Below, piece by piece: positions 1-8,818 of a DNA stretch of 64,000 nt. Origin of the DNA: Saprospiraceae bacterium UBA7687. Lineage in GTDB: Bacteria; Bacteroidota; Bacteroidia; Chitinophagales; Saprospiraceae. The notes under the pieces were generated by a model. It was not told the origin of the DNA. It worked only from the letters and a program-made list of their open reading frames with translations, and did not search any database. Numbering within the stretch: the stretch's first letter is position 1; each line of letters opens with the position of its first letter. The stretch covers positions 25,509 through 89,508 of the forward strand of contig DLGT01000138.1 in the NCBI GenBank assembly GCA_002482845.1. The letters run 5' to 3'. The position numbers were made by a program, and so were the translations under genes.

Positions 1-137
1 GATATTAACCTACATTTAAGAATCATTTAACTATTTGTAACCCACTTTTGGAACCAATAATGCATCTTTATTGTGTTATATATAATCTGGCAATTCCAAA
101 AGAAAGTCAGATTCTTTTATTTAAATAAAACAAACAA

Positions 138-3100
138 ATGAAATCCATCATCATTGCACTTAGTATTCTTATGGGACTGACATCAGATTTAGGACAAGCT
201 TATGACTATGACAAAGCATGGCTAGAAGTAGAAAAATATATCAATGAAGGACTTCCTAAATCAGCCCTTGAAAAAGTAGAAGAAATACACAAAATGGCAC
301 TCGCTGACAAAAACGATCCACAACTTGTAAAAAGTGTCGTCTATCTGACTCGTCTCACCATTCAGTCTGATGAAAAAGGTATAGAGGCATCTATCGAAAA
401 GCTCGAATCTGTAGTAAAATCAGCAAATGTTCCAACCAAACAAATTACAGCGTCCTATTTAGCAGAATTGTATCAGAGATATTTTGACAATTACAGATGG
501 GAAATCTCTCAAAGATCTGAATTAACGGGCGAAAAAAGTGTAGACTTCCGCACGTGGAGTACTCAACAATTCCTTACGACTATAGAATCTTGGTATTTAT
601 TTTCGCTAGAAGACAAAAAAGCAGTGAATGTGCCAGTTGAGTCTTTCAAAATAGTTCTCAACAAATATGACGCTGAAGCTGTAATCTTTAGACCAACCAT
701 TTATGAAGTCCTTGCAGATAGAGCATTTAATTTTTTTAATAATTATGACAGTTATTCAAATGAAAATAGTCAAAGTTTTCAAGTAAGCGAGTCTTGGTAT
801 TTTGAAGATGCAGAAAAATTTTCAAAAAAAGATATCCTCACAACTGACAAATCTTCTGCCAAATACAAAATGCTGAGATTATATCAGGATATCCTGTCAA
901 CTCAAATAGAAAATAAAAATAAACTTGCTGCTGCAGATTACGATCTTAAAAGACTAGAATACGTTTACAGCCAATCAACCTTAGAAAATAAGCAAGAGGT
1001 GTACAAAAAATCTCTAGAAAATCTAGCAGAAGAGAATGTAAATATTGACTTCTATACGGAAATAATAGCAGTTCTTGCCAACCAACTGAGAAGTGAAAAA
1101 GAAGATAGTCTTTCTAATGTAAAAACCATAGCGCTATGTGAAACAGCCATTAAAAAATATCCAAACTCAACTGGTGCTGCCAAATGTCAAAACATCATTA
1201 ATGATATCAAAAAACCATCTATACAACTATTTGCAGAACAAGTATATCCTACTAAAAACCACATCTTGCTTGCCATTGATTATAACAATGTATCGAATGT
1301 AACACTCGAAACAGTAAAATTGGATAAAGATTTTTTTGACTTTAACCAAAGAAGAAATCAGGACGAAATAGTCAATTATCTGAAAAATGCTAAAAAAGTA
1401 ACCACACAAAAACATGTATTAAAGCCTAGTCCATCGTTAAAATTACAACGAATGGAACTAAGCCACACCAATCTTCCACACGGTTCTTATGCTGCAATTG
1501 TGAGAAGTACTGACAAAAACAAGGAAGTATTTCAATATGTCGTTTTTCACATTTCTGACCTTGCATATACTAGCTTTATGTCAAATGAAGCACGCACTTT
1601 TATCGTCAGTGATCGTATATCGGGGAAAGCAGTAAAAGGTGCGAATGTGACACTTTATTACCAACAATATAATCCTTCTAGTCGTAAAAATGAAAACATA
1701 AAATCAGAAAAATATACGACTGACAACAATGGAAAAGTCAAAGTAAATGGATTGACAGATAAAAATACCAAGGTAGTTATTGAATACAAAAAAGACATCC
1801 TTGACCTTAACCAGTATCATTACAACTATAATAGATATACTCCAGAGCCGTACAAATTTGCAGAAATATTTACAGACAGAGCGATTTATAGACCTGGACA
1901 AACGGTATATTTTAAGGCAATTTTATTAGAAAATGATCAAAATCAAGTGCCATCGATTTTATCAAATAAAAATGTAGAAGTCAACTTTAAGGATGCCAAT
2001 TATCAAGAAATTTCAAATTTATCTCTCAAATCTAATGAATTTGGTAGTGTCAACGGTAGCTTTACGATTCCACTTGGTAAACTGAATGGAAATTTCACCA
2101 TAGAAGTTGGTTCTAATATTGGTACAAATGGTCAGAAAAGCATTCAAGTAGAAGAATACAAACGGCCTACATTTGAAGTAAAAGCGGATGCTATCACAGG
2201 TGAATACAAAGTCAATGACAAAATAAAAGTCACAGGTTCTGCTTTAACTCTAGCAGGAACAAATGTAGATGGCGCCATAGTAAAATACAAAGTCGTAAGA
2301 TCAGCAAGATTCCCTGGTTGGGGCTGGTATTGGAGAATGCCTTACCAAAGTGCAGAATTTATCGTGGCTGAAGGTGAAACAACTACAGATGGAGAAGGAA
2401 AATATGCTTTCGAATTCCAAGCAATTCCTGATCTAAAAATAGCCAAAAAAGATCAGCCTGTTTTCAACTATAATATTCAAGTAGATGTGGTGGACCAACG
2501 TGGAGAAACTAGGTCAACATCAGCATCAGCTTCGGTGGGCTACACTGCTTTTTCATTGTCATCTAATGTGCAAAAAGAAATCGACCTAGCTGATATTAAA
2601 CCACTAAAAGTCACTGCCACAAGTACAAATGGTCAAACCATTCAAACAAAAGGTAATGTAAAAATATCCCAACTTCAAGAGCCAAAAACAGTACAAATCA
2701 GCAAATATTGGGATGGTAAAGTCGACATTCCTTTGCCTAAGTCTATCTCTGACAAACATTTTCCTCAATATCCTGTCCTTGCAGATCGAGATTTTACGTC
2801 ATGGCCAGTAGCTAAACAAGTATTTTCTGGGGAATTTAATACCAACGATTCTATCCAAATCAAATCTGCCCTAAAAGCTGGCGTGTACAAAATAGAGCTT
2901 GAAGCCACAGACAAATATGGTGAAAAAGTAAGTTCTGAAAACTATATGGTCGTCACGGACTTTGGCAAAGGAGTCTTTCCTAAATCTGATTTCCTATTCA
3001 CGAAAGTAAATAATAAAGTGCTCGAACCTGGCGCTAGTTTTGACCTTACCTTTGGCACCAACGAAAAGTCGCTTACAGTACACACAATCATAGAAAAAGA

Positions 3101-6100
3101 TGGTCGTATCTTATTGGAAAAATCTCAGGAAGTAAATAAAAAAGGAACGATAACATTACCTATCACAGAAAATCATCGTGGTGGAATCAATATAAAAACC
3201 ACATATATTATACAGAACCGTACATTCCAAAACGATTATCACATAGATGTGCATTGGAGCAACAAACAGCTTCAGATTACCTACGAAACATTTAGAGATA
3301 AGACATTGCCAGGTGCAAAAGAAGAATTTCGCATCAAAATAAAAGGGTTAAAACAAGATAAAGTAGCTGCTGAAATGGTAGCCGCCATGTATGATGCTTC
3401 TCTTGACCAATTCGTCACTAATAGCTGGAGAACAGATTTTTATCCAAATTCTTATGCGCAGTTAAATGTAGAAGTCCCTGGTTTTAACCTTGTCCAAGGT
3501 CAATACTTTTACTATGGAAATGGCAACATGGTGAATGTAAAACACTTATTATATCCATCACTTTTCCCATTGATCGATAATTATGGTTATTATGGTGGAG
3601 GACGTGGAGAAGTCATGATGAGAAGCTCGAAAAGTGACGGTATGCCTGCACCAGCTGCAATGATGGACGAAGTGGCTTCAAAACAAGCTGTAGATGCAGA
3701 AGCGGGTAATGTCCTAACAAAAGACAATACTACACAAGGTGATACCAAAATAACATCGAATGAACAGCCAATTTTAGTACGTAAAAATCTCAAAGAAACT
3801 GTCTTCTTTTTTCCTGAATTAAAAACAGATGCAGAAGGTAACATCATCCTGGCATTTACCATTAATGAAGCACTGACGAAATGGAAATTGATGAGTTTTG
3901 CACATACCAAAGATCTGATGACGGGATATGATGAACGATTTGTACAGACACAAAAAAATCTGATGGTCTTCCCGAATGCACCAAGATTTGTAAGAGATGG
4001 AGACGTCATTTCATTATCTGCCAAAGTGAGCAATCTGTCAGAAACATCCTTGACAGGTCATGCAAGTCTGCAATTATTTGATGCCATTACCATGACAGAC
4101 ATTACTAATGAGCTAGTCAAATCAGGATCAAATGTTAGTTTTGATATCGAAAAAGGTAGATCTCAAGGTTTGACGTGGGACTTAGTCATTCCTAACACAA
4201 AATACCAAGCCATCACCTACAGAATTACAGCTCAGGCAGCTGACCATACTGATGGCGAAGAGAATACCATTCCTGTAGTGACAAATAGTATGCTCGTGAC
4301 AGAGTCGATGCCGATGTGGATCAAAGGTAAAGAGACAAAATCATTTTCCTTTAATGCATTCAAAAATAACGTGAGTCCTACTAAAAAGGATTTCAGATTT
4401 ACGGTTGAATATACGTCCAATCCTGTTTGGTATGCTATCCAGGCCTTACCTTACATGAATAATTCCAATAATTTTAGTACACAAGTCGTAGTAGATAATT
4501 TTTATGCGAATGCACTTGCGTCAAAAATTGCCAACGCACATCCAAAAATAAAAGCCATTTTCGACCAATGGAGAACCAAAGATAAAGATGCACTCTTGAG
4601 CAATTTATCTAAAAATGAAGAACTAAAATCGGCATTACTCGAAGAAACACCTTGGGTGAGACAGGCACTTTCGGAAGGAGAGCAAAAACGTAATATTGCC
4701 ATACTTTTTGACCTAAACAAACTGGCGGACGAAAAAGCCACCGTCATTCAAAAGTTAAAAGAAAGACAATTGACCAATGGAGGATTCTCATGGCTTACGG
4801 GCGGACGAGATGATGTTTATACCACACAAAACGTCTTGGAAAACATAGGACATTTATATCATCTTGGTGCACTTGAGATCAATGATCCTGAACTTACTAC
4901 GCTGACTGCCAATGCCTTGAGATATATGGACGATGAACTAGTTATAAGATATACCAAACTCCAAGAATACATCAAAAGATATGGTGGCAATATAAATGAC
5001 GACCATCTAGATGAACTTTCTGTACACTATTTGTATGTCAAGACATTTTTTAAACACGTCAATGCCACTCCTTCATCCAAGGAAGCAAGAGAGTATTACT
5101 ATGGTCAAGCCAAAAAATATTGGCTCAAACGTGGTCTTTATACACAAGCCATGATAGGTCTAATTTTACATAGAAATGATGACAACACCGCTAAGTCCAT
5201 CGTAAAATCTCTCCGTGAAAAATCATTCTCAAATGATGAATTGGGTATGTACTGGAATGAAGGAAATGGATTCTACTGGCACCAATTGCCTATCGAACGA
5301 CATGCATTGATGATTGAACTCTTCTCAGAAGTGGAACTTAAAAAGGATGAAGCAGATAAAATGAAAATTTGGTTGCTCAAAAACAAACAAACCAATCACT
5401 GGAAAACATCCAAATCTACATCTGCAGCCATATATGCACTACTTCTACAAGGCGAGACAGGCGATATCTCACAATGGGTGACAGAAAGTGTGCAACCAGT
5501 GATCACTGTTGGCAAGGATGTCATCAATACAGATGCTCGAAACACAGAAGCAGGTACAGGTTATATCAAAAAAACATATATAGCTGACAACTTTAACAAA
5601 GACTTGGCTACCATCAAAATAAAAAATGACAATACATCCGTCGCTTGGGGAGCAGCATATTATCAATATTTTGAACAGTTAGACAAGATTAAAACATTTG
5701 CAGATACTCCACTTAAGATCAATAAAAAATTGTACAAAGTGGTAGCATCAGGCAAAGGCGACGAACTATTAGAAGTCAAAGAAAACACCAACCTAAAGCC
5801 TGGTGATAAACTAAAAGTACGTATTGAACTAGTGGTTGACCGACAAATGGAATATGTCCACATGAAAGACATGCGTGCAAGTGGCTTGGAACCAACAAAT
5901 GTCATCAGTGAATACAAATATCAAGGCCAATTAGGATATTACGAAACGACCAAGGATCTAGCCACGCACTTCTACTTTTCATATTTACCAAAAGGAACCT
6001 TTGTATTCGAATATCCGCTAACTGTAGTACACAAAGGAGACTTTTCAGGTGGCATCACGAGCATTGAATGTATGTATGCACCAGAATTTAGCAGTCATAG

Positions 6101-6128
6101 CGAAGGCATTAGGGTGAAAGTGAAGTAG
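138..6128 (+). CDS. Alpha-2-macroglobulin family protein lacking the thioester
   Basis: Very large (1996 aa) secreted protein of the bacterial alpha-2-macroglobulin family, thought to trap proteases at the cell envelope. Residues 1-21 form a signal peptide with no lipobox. A helical N-terminal region (to about 330) is followed by macroglobulin domains; the MG2 signature TDRAIYRPGQ lies near residue 579, a low-complexity, bait-like Met/Ala/Lys-rich segment near 1150-1200, the A2M domain (RKNLKETVFFFPELKTD) near 1214, a thioester-domain-like helical region from about 1430, and the C-terminal macroglobulin domain near 1905-1996. Family members usually carry CxEQ in the thioester domain; here the matching place (residues 1435-1452, ALPYMNNSNNFSTQ) has neither the Cys nor the Glu, so covalent trapping is not expected. 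No penicillin-binding-protein gene, the frequent partner of A2M, is adjacent. Start supported by the signal peptide. Confidence 0.9.
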   Translation: MKSIIIALSILMGLTSDLGQAYDYDKAWLEVEKYINEGLPKSALEKVEEIHKMALADKNDPQLVKSVVYLTRLTIQSDEKGIEASIEKLESVVKSANVPTKQITASYLAELYQRYFDNYRWEISQRSELTGEKSVDFRTWSTQQFLTTIESWYLFSLEDKKAVNVPVESFKIVLNKYDAEAVIFRPTIYEVLADRAFNFFNNYDSYSNENSQSFQVSESWYFEDAEKFSKKDILTTDKSSAKYKMLRLYQDILSTQIENKNKLAAADYDLKRLEYVYSQSTLENKQEVYKKSLENLAEENVNIDFYTEIIAVLANQLRSEKEDSLSNVKTIALCETAIKKYPNSTGAAKCQNIINDIKKPSIQLFAEQVYPTKNHILLAIDYNNVSNVTLETVKLDKDFFDFNQRRNQDEIVNYLKNAKKVTTQKHVLKPSPSLKLQRMELSHTNLPHGSYAAIVRSTDKNKEVFQYVVFHISDLAYTSFMSNEARTFIVSDRISGKAVKGANVTLYYQQYNPSSRKNENIKSEKYTTDNNGKVKVNGLTDKNTKVVIEYKKDILDLNQYHYNYNRYTPEPYKFAEIFTDRAIYRPGQTVYFKAILLENDQNQVPSILSNKNVEVNFKDANYQEISNLSLKSNEFGSVNGSFTIPLGKLNGNFTIEVGSNIGTNGQKSIQVEEYKRPTFEVKADAITGEYKVNDKIKVTGSALTLAGTNVDGAIVKYKVVRSARFPGWGWYWRMPYQSAEFIVAEGETTTDGEGKYAFEFQAIPDLKIAKKDQPVFNYNIQVDVVDQRGETRSTSASASVGYTAFSLSSNVQKEIDLADIKPLKVTATSTNGQTIQTKGNVKISQLQEPKTVQISKYWDGKVDIPLPKSISDKHFPQYPVLADRDFTSWPVAKQVFSGEFNTNDSIQIKSALKAGVYKIELEATDKYGEKVSSENYMVVTDFGKGVFPKSDFLFTKVNNKVLEPGASFDLTFGTNEKSLTVHTIIEKDGRILLEKSQEVNKKGTITLPITENHRGGINIKTTYIIQNRTFQNDYHIDVHWSNKQLQITYETFRDKTLPGAKEEFRIKIKGLKQDKVAAEMVAAMYDASLDQFVTNSWRTDFYPNSYAQLNVEVPGFNLVQGQYFYYGNGNMVNVKHLLYPSLFPLIDNYGYYGGGRGEVMMRSSKSDGMPAPAAMMDEVASKQAVDAEAGNVLTKDNTTQGDTKITSNEQPILVRKNLKETVFFFPELKTDAEGNIILAFTINEALTKWKLMSFAHTKDLMTGYDERFVQTQKNLMVFPNAPRFVRDGDVISLSAKVSNLSETSLTGHASLQLFDAITMTDITNELVKSGSNVSFDIEKGRSQGLTWDLVIPNTKYQAITYRITAQAADHTDGEENTIPVVTNSMLVTESMPMWIKGKETKSFSFNAFKNNVSPTKKDFRFTVEYTSNPVWYAIQALPYMNNSNNFSTQVVVDNFYANALASKIANAHPKIKAIFDQWRTKDKDALLSNLSKNEELKSALLEETPWVRQALSEGEQKRNIAILFDLNKLADEKATVIQKLKERQLTNGGFSWLTGGRDDVYTTQNVLENIGHLYHLGALEINDPELTTLTANALRYMDDELVIRYTKLQEYIKRYGGNINDDHLDELSVHYLYVKTFFKHVNATPSSKEAREYYYGQAKKYWLKRGLYTQAMIGLILHRNDDNTAKSIVKSLREKSFSNDELGMYWNEGNGFYWHQLPIERHALMIELFSEVELKKDEADKMKIWLLKNKQTNHWKTSKSTSAAIYALLLQGETGDISQWVTESVQPVITVGKDVINTDARNTEAGTGYIKKTYIADNFNKDLATIKIKNDNTSVAWGAAYYQYFEQLDKIKTFADTPLKINKKLYKVVASGKGDELLEVKENTNLKPGDKLKVRIELVVDRQMEYVHMKDMRASGLEPTNVISEYKYQGQLGYYETTKDLATHFYFSYLPKGTFVFEYPLTVVHKGDFSGGITSIECMYAPEFSSHSEGIRVKVK

Positions 6129-6183
6129 AATATGCCTGAGTAAAAAATTTATGGGTAAATCCATATTTGATATAATTCTTTAG

Positions 6184-6232
6184 AAATTCCTTTTGACTCC
6201 CTTGAGGGTTTGGGGTAAAACAAAAAGAATTT
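6184..6232 (+). repeat. Dispersed palindromic repeat, copy A
   Basis: Arms AAATTCCTTTTG (6184-6195) and CAAAAAGAATTT (6221-6232) pair at 11 of 12 positions around the core CTCCCTTGAGGGTTTGGGGTAAAA. The core is shared with six other places in the window. It lies 56 bases after the stop of the macroglobulin gene. Confidence 0.75.
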
Positions 6233-6310
6233 TTCGTGAAAGTGAAGTAATGTTTAGTTTCTATTTCCATTTTGCCCTAGCTTCATAGTTAGCAACATGC
6301 TTGAATAAAT

Positions 6311-6362
6311 TAATCCCGAATTTGGTAGCTAGTCTACGGAGTTCGGGATTATTTTTTTTTTT
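6311..6362 (+). terminator. Rho-independent terminator
   Basis: Ten-base stem TAATCCCGAA (6311-6320) with TTCGGGATTA (6342-6351) followed by a run of T. A near-identical stem (AATCCCGAA/TTCGGGATT) follows the next gene, so the terminator itself is duplicated. Confidence 0.8.
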
Positions 6363-6382
6363 GCGATTGCAATGTAAAACAC

Positions 6383-6400
6383 TTCCAAATGAATTTGGAA
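6383..6400. repeat. Palindrome TTCCAAAT-GA-ATTTGGAA
   Basis: Eight-base arms with a two-base centre. An identical copy is at 7835-7852 and a decayed one at about 7776-7793. Each sits shortly after the duplicated terminator, suggesting terminator and palindrome travel as one unit. Confidence 0.6.
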
Positions 6401-6629
6401 ACACATTAAAAATTATAGCTACGTTAGGGCATTGTCATTAGTCTTGTATGTTCAAATGTGTATAAAGCACCAATGTGATGTAGTCATGACGTAGGTTATA
6501 ATGTCGGTTTACAGATAATAAATTGGAAATTTGCATGATTAGATGATAGAACCTATTGATTTTAGGGTTAAAATTTATTTTACTATTATTTAAGCGTTTA
6601 AAATTTATTTAACCAACCTAAACACAATT

Positions 6630-7664
6630 ATGATGGAATCATCATCAGTTCAGCAGAGATCAAATCTTTCTTCAAAAATCTCATTATTTGGGAAAATCTT
6701 TCAAAATATTAAGTCAAATTTTTTAGGCGTCTCATTGATATTTTGTTTATTTTCATTTTGTACGTTATATAGTCATAATTTACAGGGACAGACATATAAT
6801 GGTACTTATAGTTTTTCTTCCTATAGTTTTAATTTCTCGGTAGTTTATTCTAGTCCAGCTCCTTCTACATCGGCTCTTATAACGGTAACATTTACAACGG
6901 CAATTCCTCCCGGTCTAAATCCACAATTAAGATTAGGGCCTGCTTCTGGTCCGTTTACATTTGTTAATATGACTGGATCAAATCCATATTCGTATAATAT
7001 GACTGGAGGCAACTGTTGCCCAACAGTACCTTTTATTTTTCGATTTGCCTATGCAAGTGGTGGACTATACGAATCTCCTTTGCAAAATTTCCCATTACCA
7101 ATCATTTTGTCCGACTTTTCTATCACAAAAAACGGTGCTAAAAGTGCCTTATTGACATGGGAGACATCATCTGAAGTTAATAGTGATTACTTCGGGATAG
7201 AAAGAAGTACTGACGGTACTTCTTGGGATCAAATTTCAAAATTGAGCGCAGCGGGCAACAGTAATACTGAGCTCAGATATAACTACATAGATACTGATTT
7301 TTCGAATAATAGGACATCAGATAAGATATTTTATTATAGGTTGAAGCTTACAGATCTAGATGGTAGTTACAAATACTCTGACATTAGAGGAATCAACTTA
7401 TCCACAGATTTTTCTAATATTAGCATTTACCCCAACCCTGCCACAGATCGAATAAATATAGATTTATCAGGTAGGAATACTGAATTAGGGAATGTAAAAT
7501 TTATGCTATACAATTATCTAGGAGCTGAGATTATGACCAAAATAATAACTGGTAGTGGCATTGAATTAATTGATTTAAATCATCTACCTTCAGCCACTTA
7601 TCAAATCGTCTTGAAACAAGGTTTAGAAACGATCCACCAAAGTACCATCTTAAAGGTGAAATAG
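6630..7664 (+). CDS. Secreted protein with T9SS type A sorting domain
   Basis: 344 aa. A long, charged N-terminus precedes a hydrophobic export segment at about residues 30-55 ending near LQGQ. The middle (about 60-150) is not recognised. From about residue 160 it contains the segment common in Bacteroidota cargo proteins (ALLTWETSSEVNSDYFGIER), and the last ~75 residues form a T9SS type A C-terminal sorting domain (SIYPNPATDRINID, ending in ILKVK). Such proteins cross the inner membrane by Sec, are secreted by T9SS, and the sorting domain is cleaved for surface attachment or release. The PorE/PorP-like genes near 45-49 kb may serve this route. The first 30 residues may be over-predicted, as other in-frame ATG codons are close. 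Confidence 0.85.
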   Translation: MMESSSVQQRSNLSSKISLFGKIFQNIKSNFLGVSLIFCLFSFCTLYSHNLQGQTYNGTYSFSSYSFNFSVVYSSPAPSTSALITVTFTTAIPPGLNPQLRLGPASGPFTFVNMTGSNPYSYNMTGGNCCPTVPFIFRFAYASGGLYESPLQNFPLPIILSDFSITKNGAKSALLTWETSSEVNSDYFGIERSTDGTSWDQISKLSAAGNSNTELRYNYIDTDFSNNRTSDKIFYYRLKLTDLDGSYKYSDIRGINLSTDFSNISIYPNPATDRINIDLSGRNTELGNVKFMLYNYLGAEIMTKIITGSGIELIDLNHLPSATYQIVLKQGLETIHQSTILKVK

Positions 7665-7704
7665 TATTTTAATACAAAATAAATACTTGGCTTATAGAAA
7701 TTTA

Positions 7705-7754
7705 ATAATCCCGAATTTGGCAGCTTTTAGGCCGAGTTCGGGATTCTTTTTTTT
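7705..7754 (+). terminator. Rho-independent terminator (second copy)
   Basis: Stem AATCCCGAA (7707-7715) with TTCGGGATT (7737-7745), then a T run. It repeats the terminator at 6311. Confidence 0.8.
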
Positions 7755-7834
7755 GAGATTGAGATGTATTATATTTCCAAATAAATTCGTAAACTTGGAT
7801 AGGATTTGATTCAAGTGGATGGTATATATTATCC

Positions 7835-7852
7835 TTCCAAATGAATTTGGAA
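7835..7852. repeat. Palindrome TTCCAAAT-GA-ATTTGGAA, second copy
   Basis: Identical to 6383-6400, including flanking CATTAAAA on the right. A decayed copy lies at 7776-7793. Confidence 0.6.
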
Positions 7853-7918
7853 GCCCATTAAAACCTGCTAACGACTATTTTAGTTGTCGTGAATTACAAA
7901 GTAAAGTTAGAATTTCTC

Positions 7919-7926
7919 TACATTTG
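7919..7926 (+). promoter_or_regulatory. Bacteroidota -7 box TACATTTG
   Basis: Matches TAnnTTTG and sits 17 bases before the ATG at 7943. It lies downstream of an in-frame GTG (7889), favouring the ATG as the true start. No clear -33 TTTG. Confidence 0.45.
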
Positions 7927-7942
7927 TGCCAGAAATATATTG

Positions 7943-8656
7943 ATGAATAAACCGAATGCCTTTACCTTATTAATTCCTACTTACAATCCTTCCCCTGGAT
8001 GGGACGTTACATTTAATAATAGGTATCAAGAGTTTTGTGCATTAATTGACGAAAAAGTGAATGTGGTACTCATAAATGATGGGAGTAGCAACGATTTAAC
8101 TATTGGAGTAGAATATCTTTCAAATGCTATCGGGGAAAAATTTCATTGCATCGGATACACCCCAAATAAAGGAAAAGGATTCGCTTTAAAATTCGGGGTC
8201 TCCACTTTTCCAAGTGAGAAATACATGTTCACAGACACTGATTTCCCTTATGATTCAGATAGTATGAAGCAAGTTTGGTCTACTCTTATGTCCAATAATG
8301 GTATAATTACGGGCTATAGAGACCAATCTTATTACAAAGATATATCGATTTATAGAAAAATTCTTTCCAAAGGACTACGGTGGTTAAACCAAAAAATCCT
8401 AAGACTACCTATTAATGATACACAATGTGGACTTAAAGCATTCGACAGAAAAGTAGGAGAAATCTTACTAAATTGTAAAACCGATAGATTTCTAATTGAT
8501 CTTGAACTACTACTTGCGACCAATAAACAAAAAATCAATATCATCCCTGTGCCAGTAGTACTTAGAAATGATATCGACTTTACACAATTTAATTCTTCTG
8601 TTTTAAAAAATGAATTCCTAAACTTTTTAAAACTACTTTGGAAATATAAACTTTGA
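7943..8656 (+). CDS. Family 2 glycosyltransferase (polyprenyl-phosphate type)
   Basis: 237 aa from the ATG; the frame opens at a GTG 54 bases upstream, but that would lie before the -7 box. A GT-A fold glycosyltransferase of family 2, similar in outline to dolichyl/polyprenyl-phosphate sugar synthases: nucleotide-binding start LLIPTYNPS, VVLINDGSS, the metal-binding FTDTDFPYDSD, and the acceptor-side NDTQCGLKAFDR. No membrane helices follow, unlike the other GT2 protein at 16456. It probably charges a lipid-linked sugar for the GT-C-like proteins around it. It faces the 715-aa membrane protein gene convergently, with copy B of the dispersed repeat between. Confidence 0.85.
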   Translation: MNKPNAFTLLIPTYNPSPGWDVTFNNRYQEFCALIDEKVNVVLINDGSSNDLTIGVEYLSNAIGEKFHCIGYTPNKGKGFALKFGVSTFPSEKYMFTDTDFPYDSDSMKQVWSTLMSNNGIITGYRDQSYYKDISIYRKILSKGLRWLNQKILRLPINDTQCGLKAFDRKVGEILLNCKTDRFLIDLELLLATNKQKINIIPVPVVLRNDIDFTQFNSSVLKNEFLNFLKLLWKYKL

Positions 8657-8712
8657 GTCCACTTAGATAAGACTTTATATTGGATAAAAGGAAAATAATT
8701 ATTTCTAACATA

Positions 8713-8766
8713 TTGATAATCTGATGTTTCCCCTTCAGGGTCAGGGTAAAAACGGCAGATTATCAT
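8713..8766 (+). repeat. Dispersed palindromic repeat, copy B
   Basis: Perfect ten-base arms TGATAATCTG (8714-8723) and CAGATTATCA (8755-8764) around core CCCCTTCAGGGTCAGGGTAAAAAC. Located between two convergent genes. Confidence 0.8.
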
Positions 8767-8818
8767 TCGATTTATGTTTTCTGACTGGACTTAGCCTTAA
8801 ACTCACAAACCTACCTAC

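Larger units (their letters stand above)
6129..6629. other. Intergenic region with repeat, terminator and palindrome
   Basis: No gene seen. It holds copy A of the dispersed palindromic repeat, a strong hairpin terminator and a TTCCAAAT/ATTTGGAA palindrome, each listed separately. The AT-rich 200 bases before the next gene show no clear TAnnTTTG box. Confidence 0.7.

Noticed and set aside
3590..4033. 147-codon minus-strand frame inside the macroglobulin gene
   Set aside because: Lies wholly within a well-supported long gene and has no family features; a shadow frame.
8719..8766. Copy B of the dispersed repeat as an ordinary terminator only
   Set aside because: No T run follows the stem, and the same core occurs in divergent promoter regions, so termination is not its general role.
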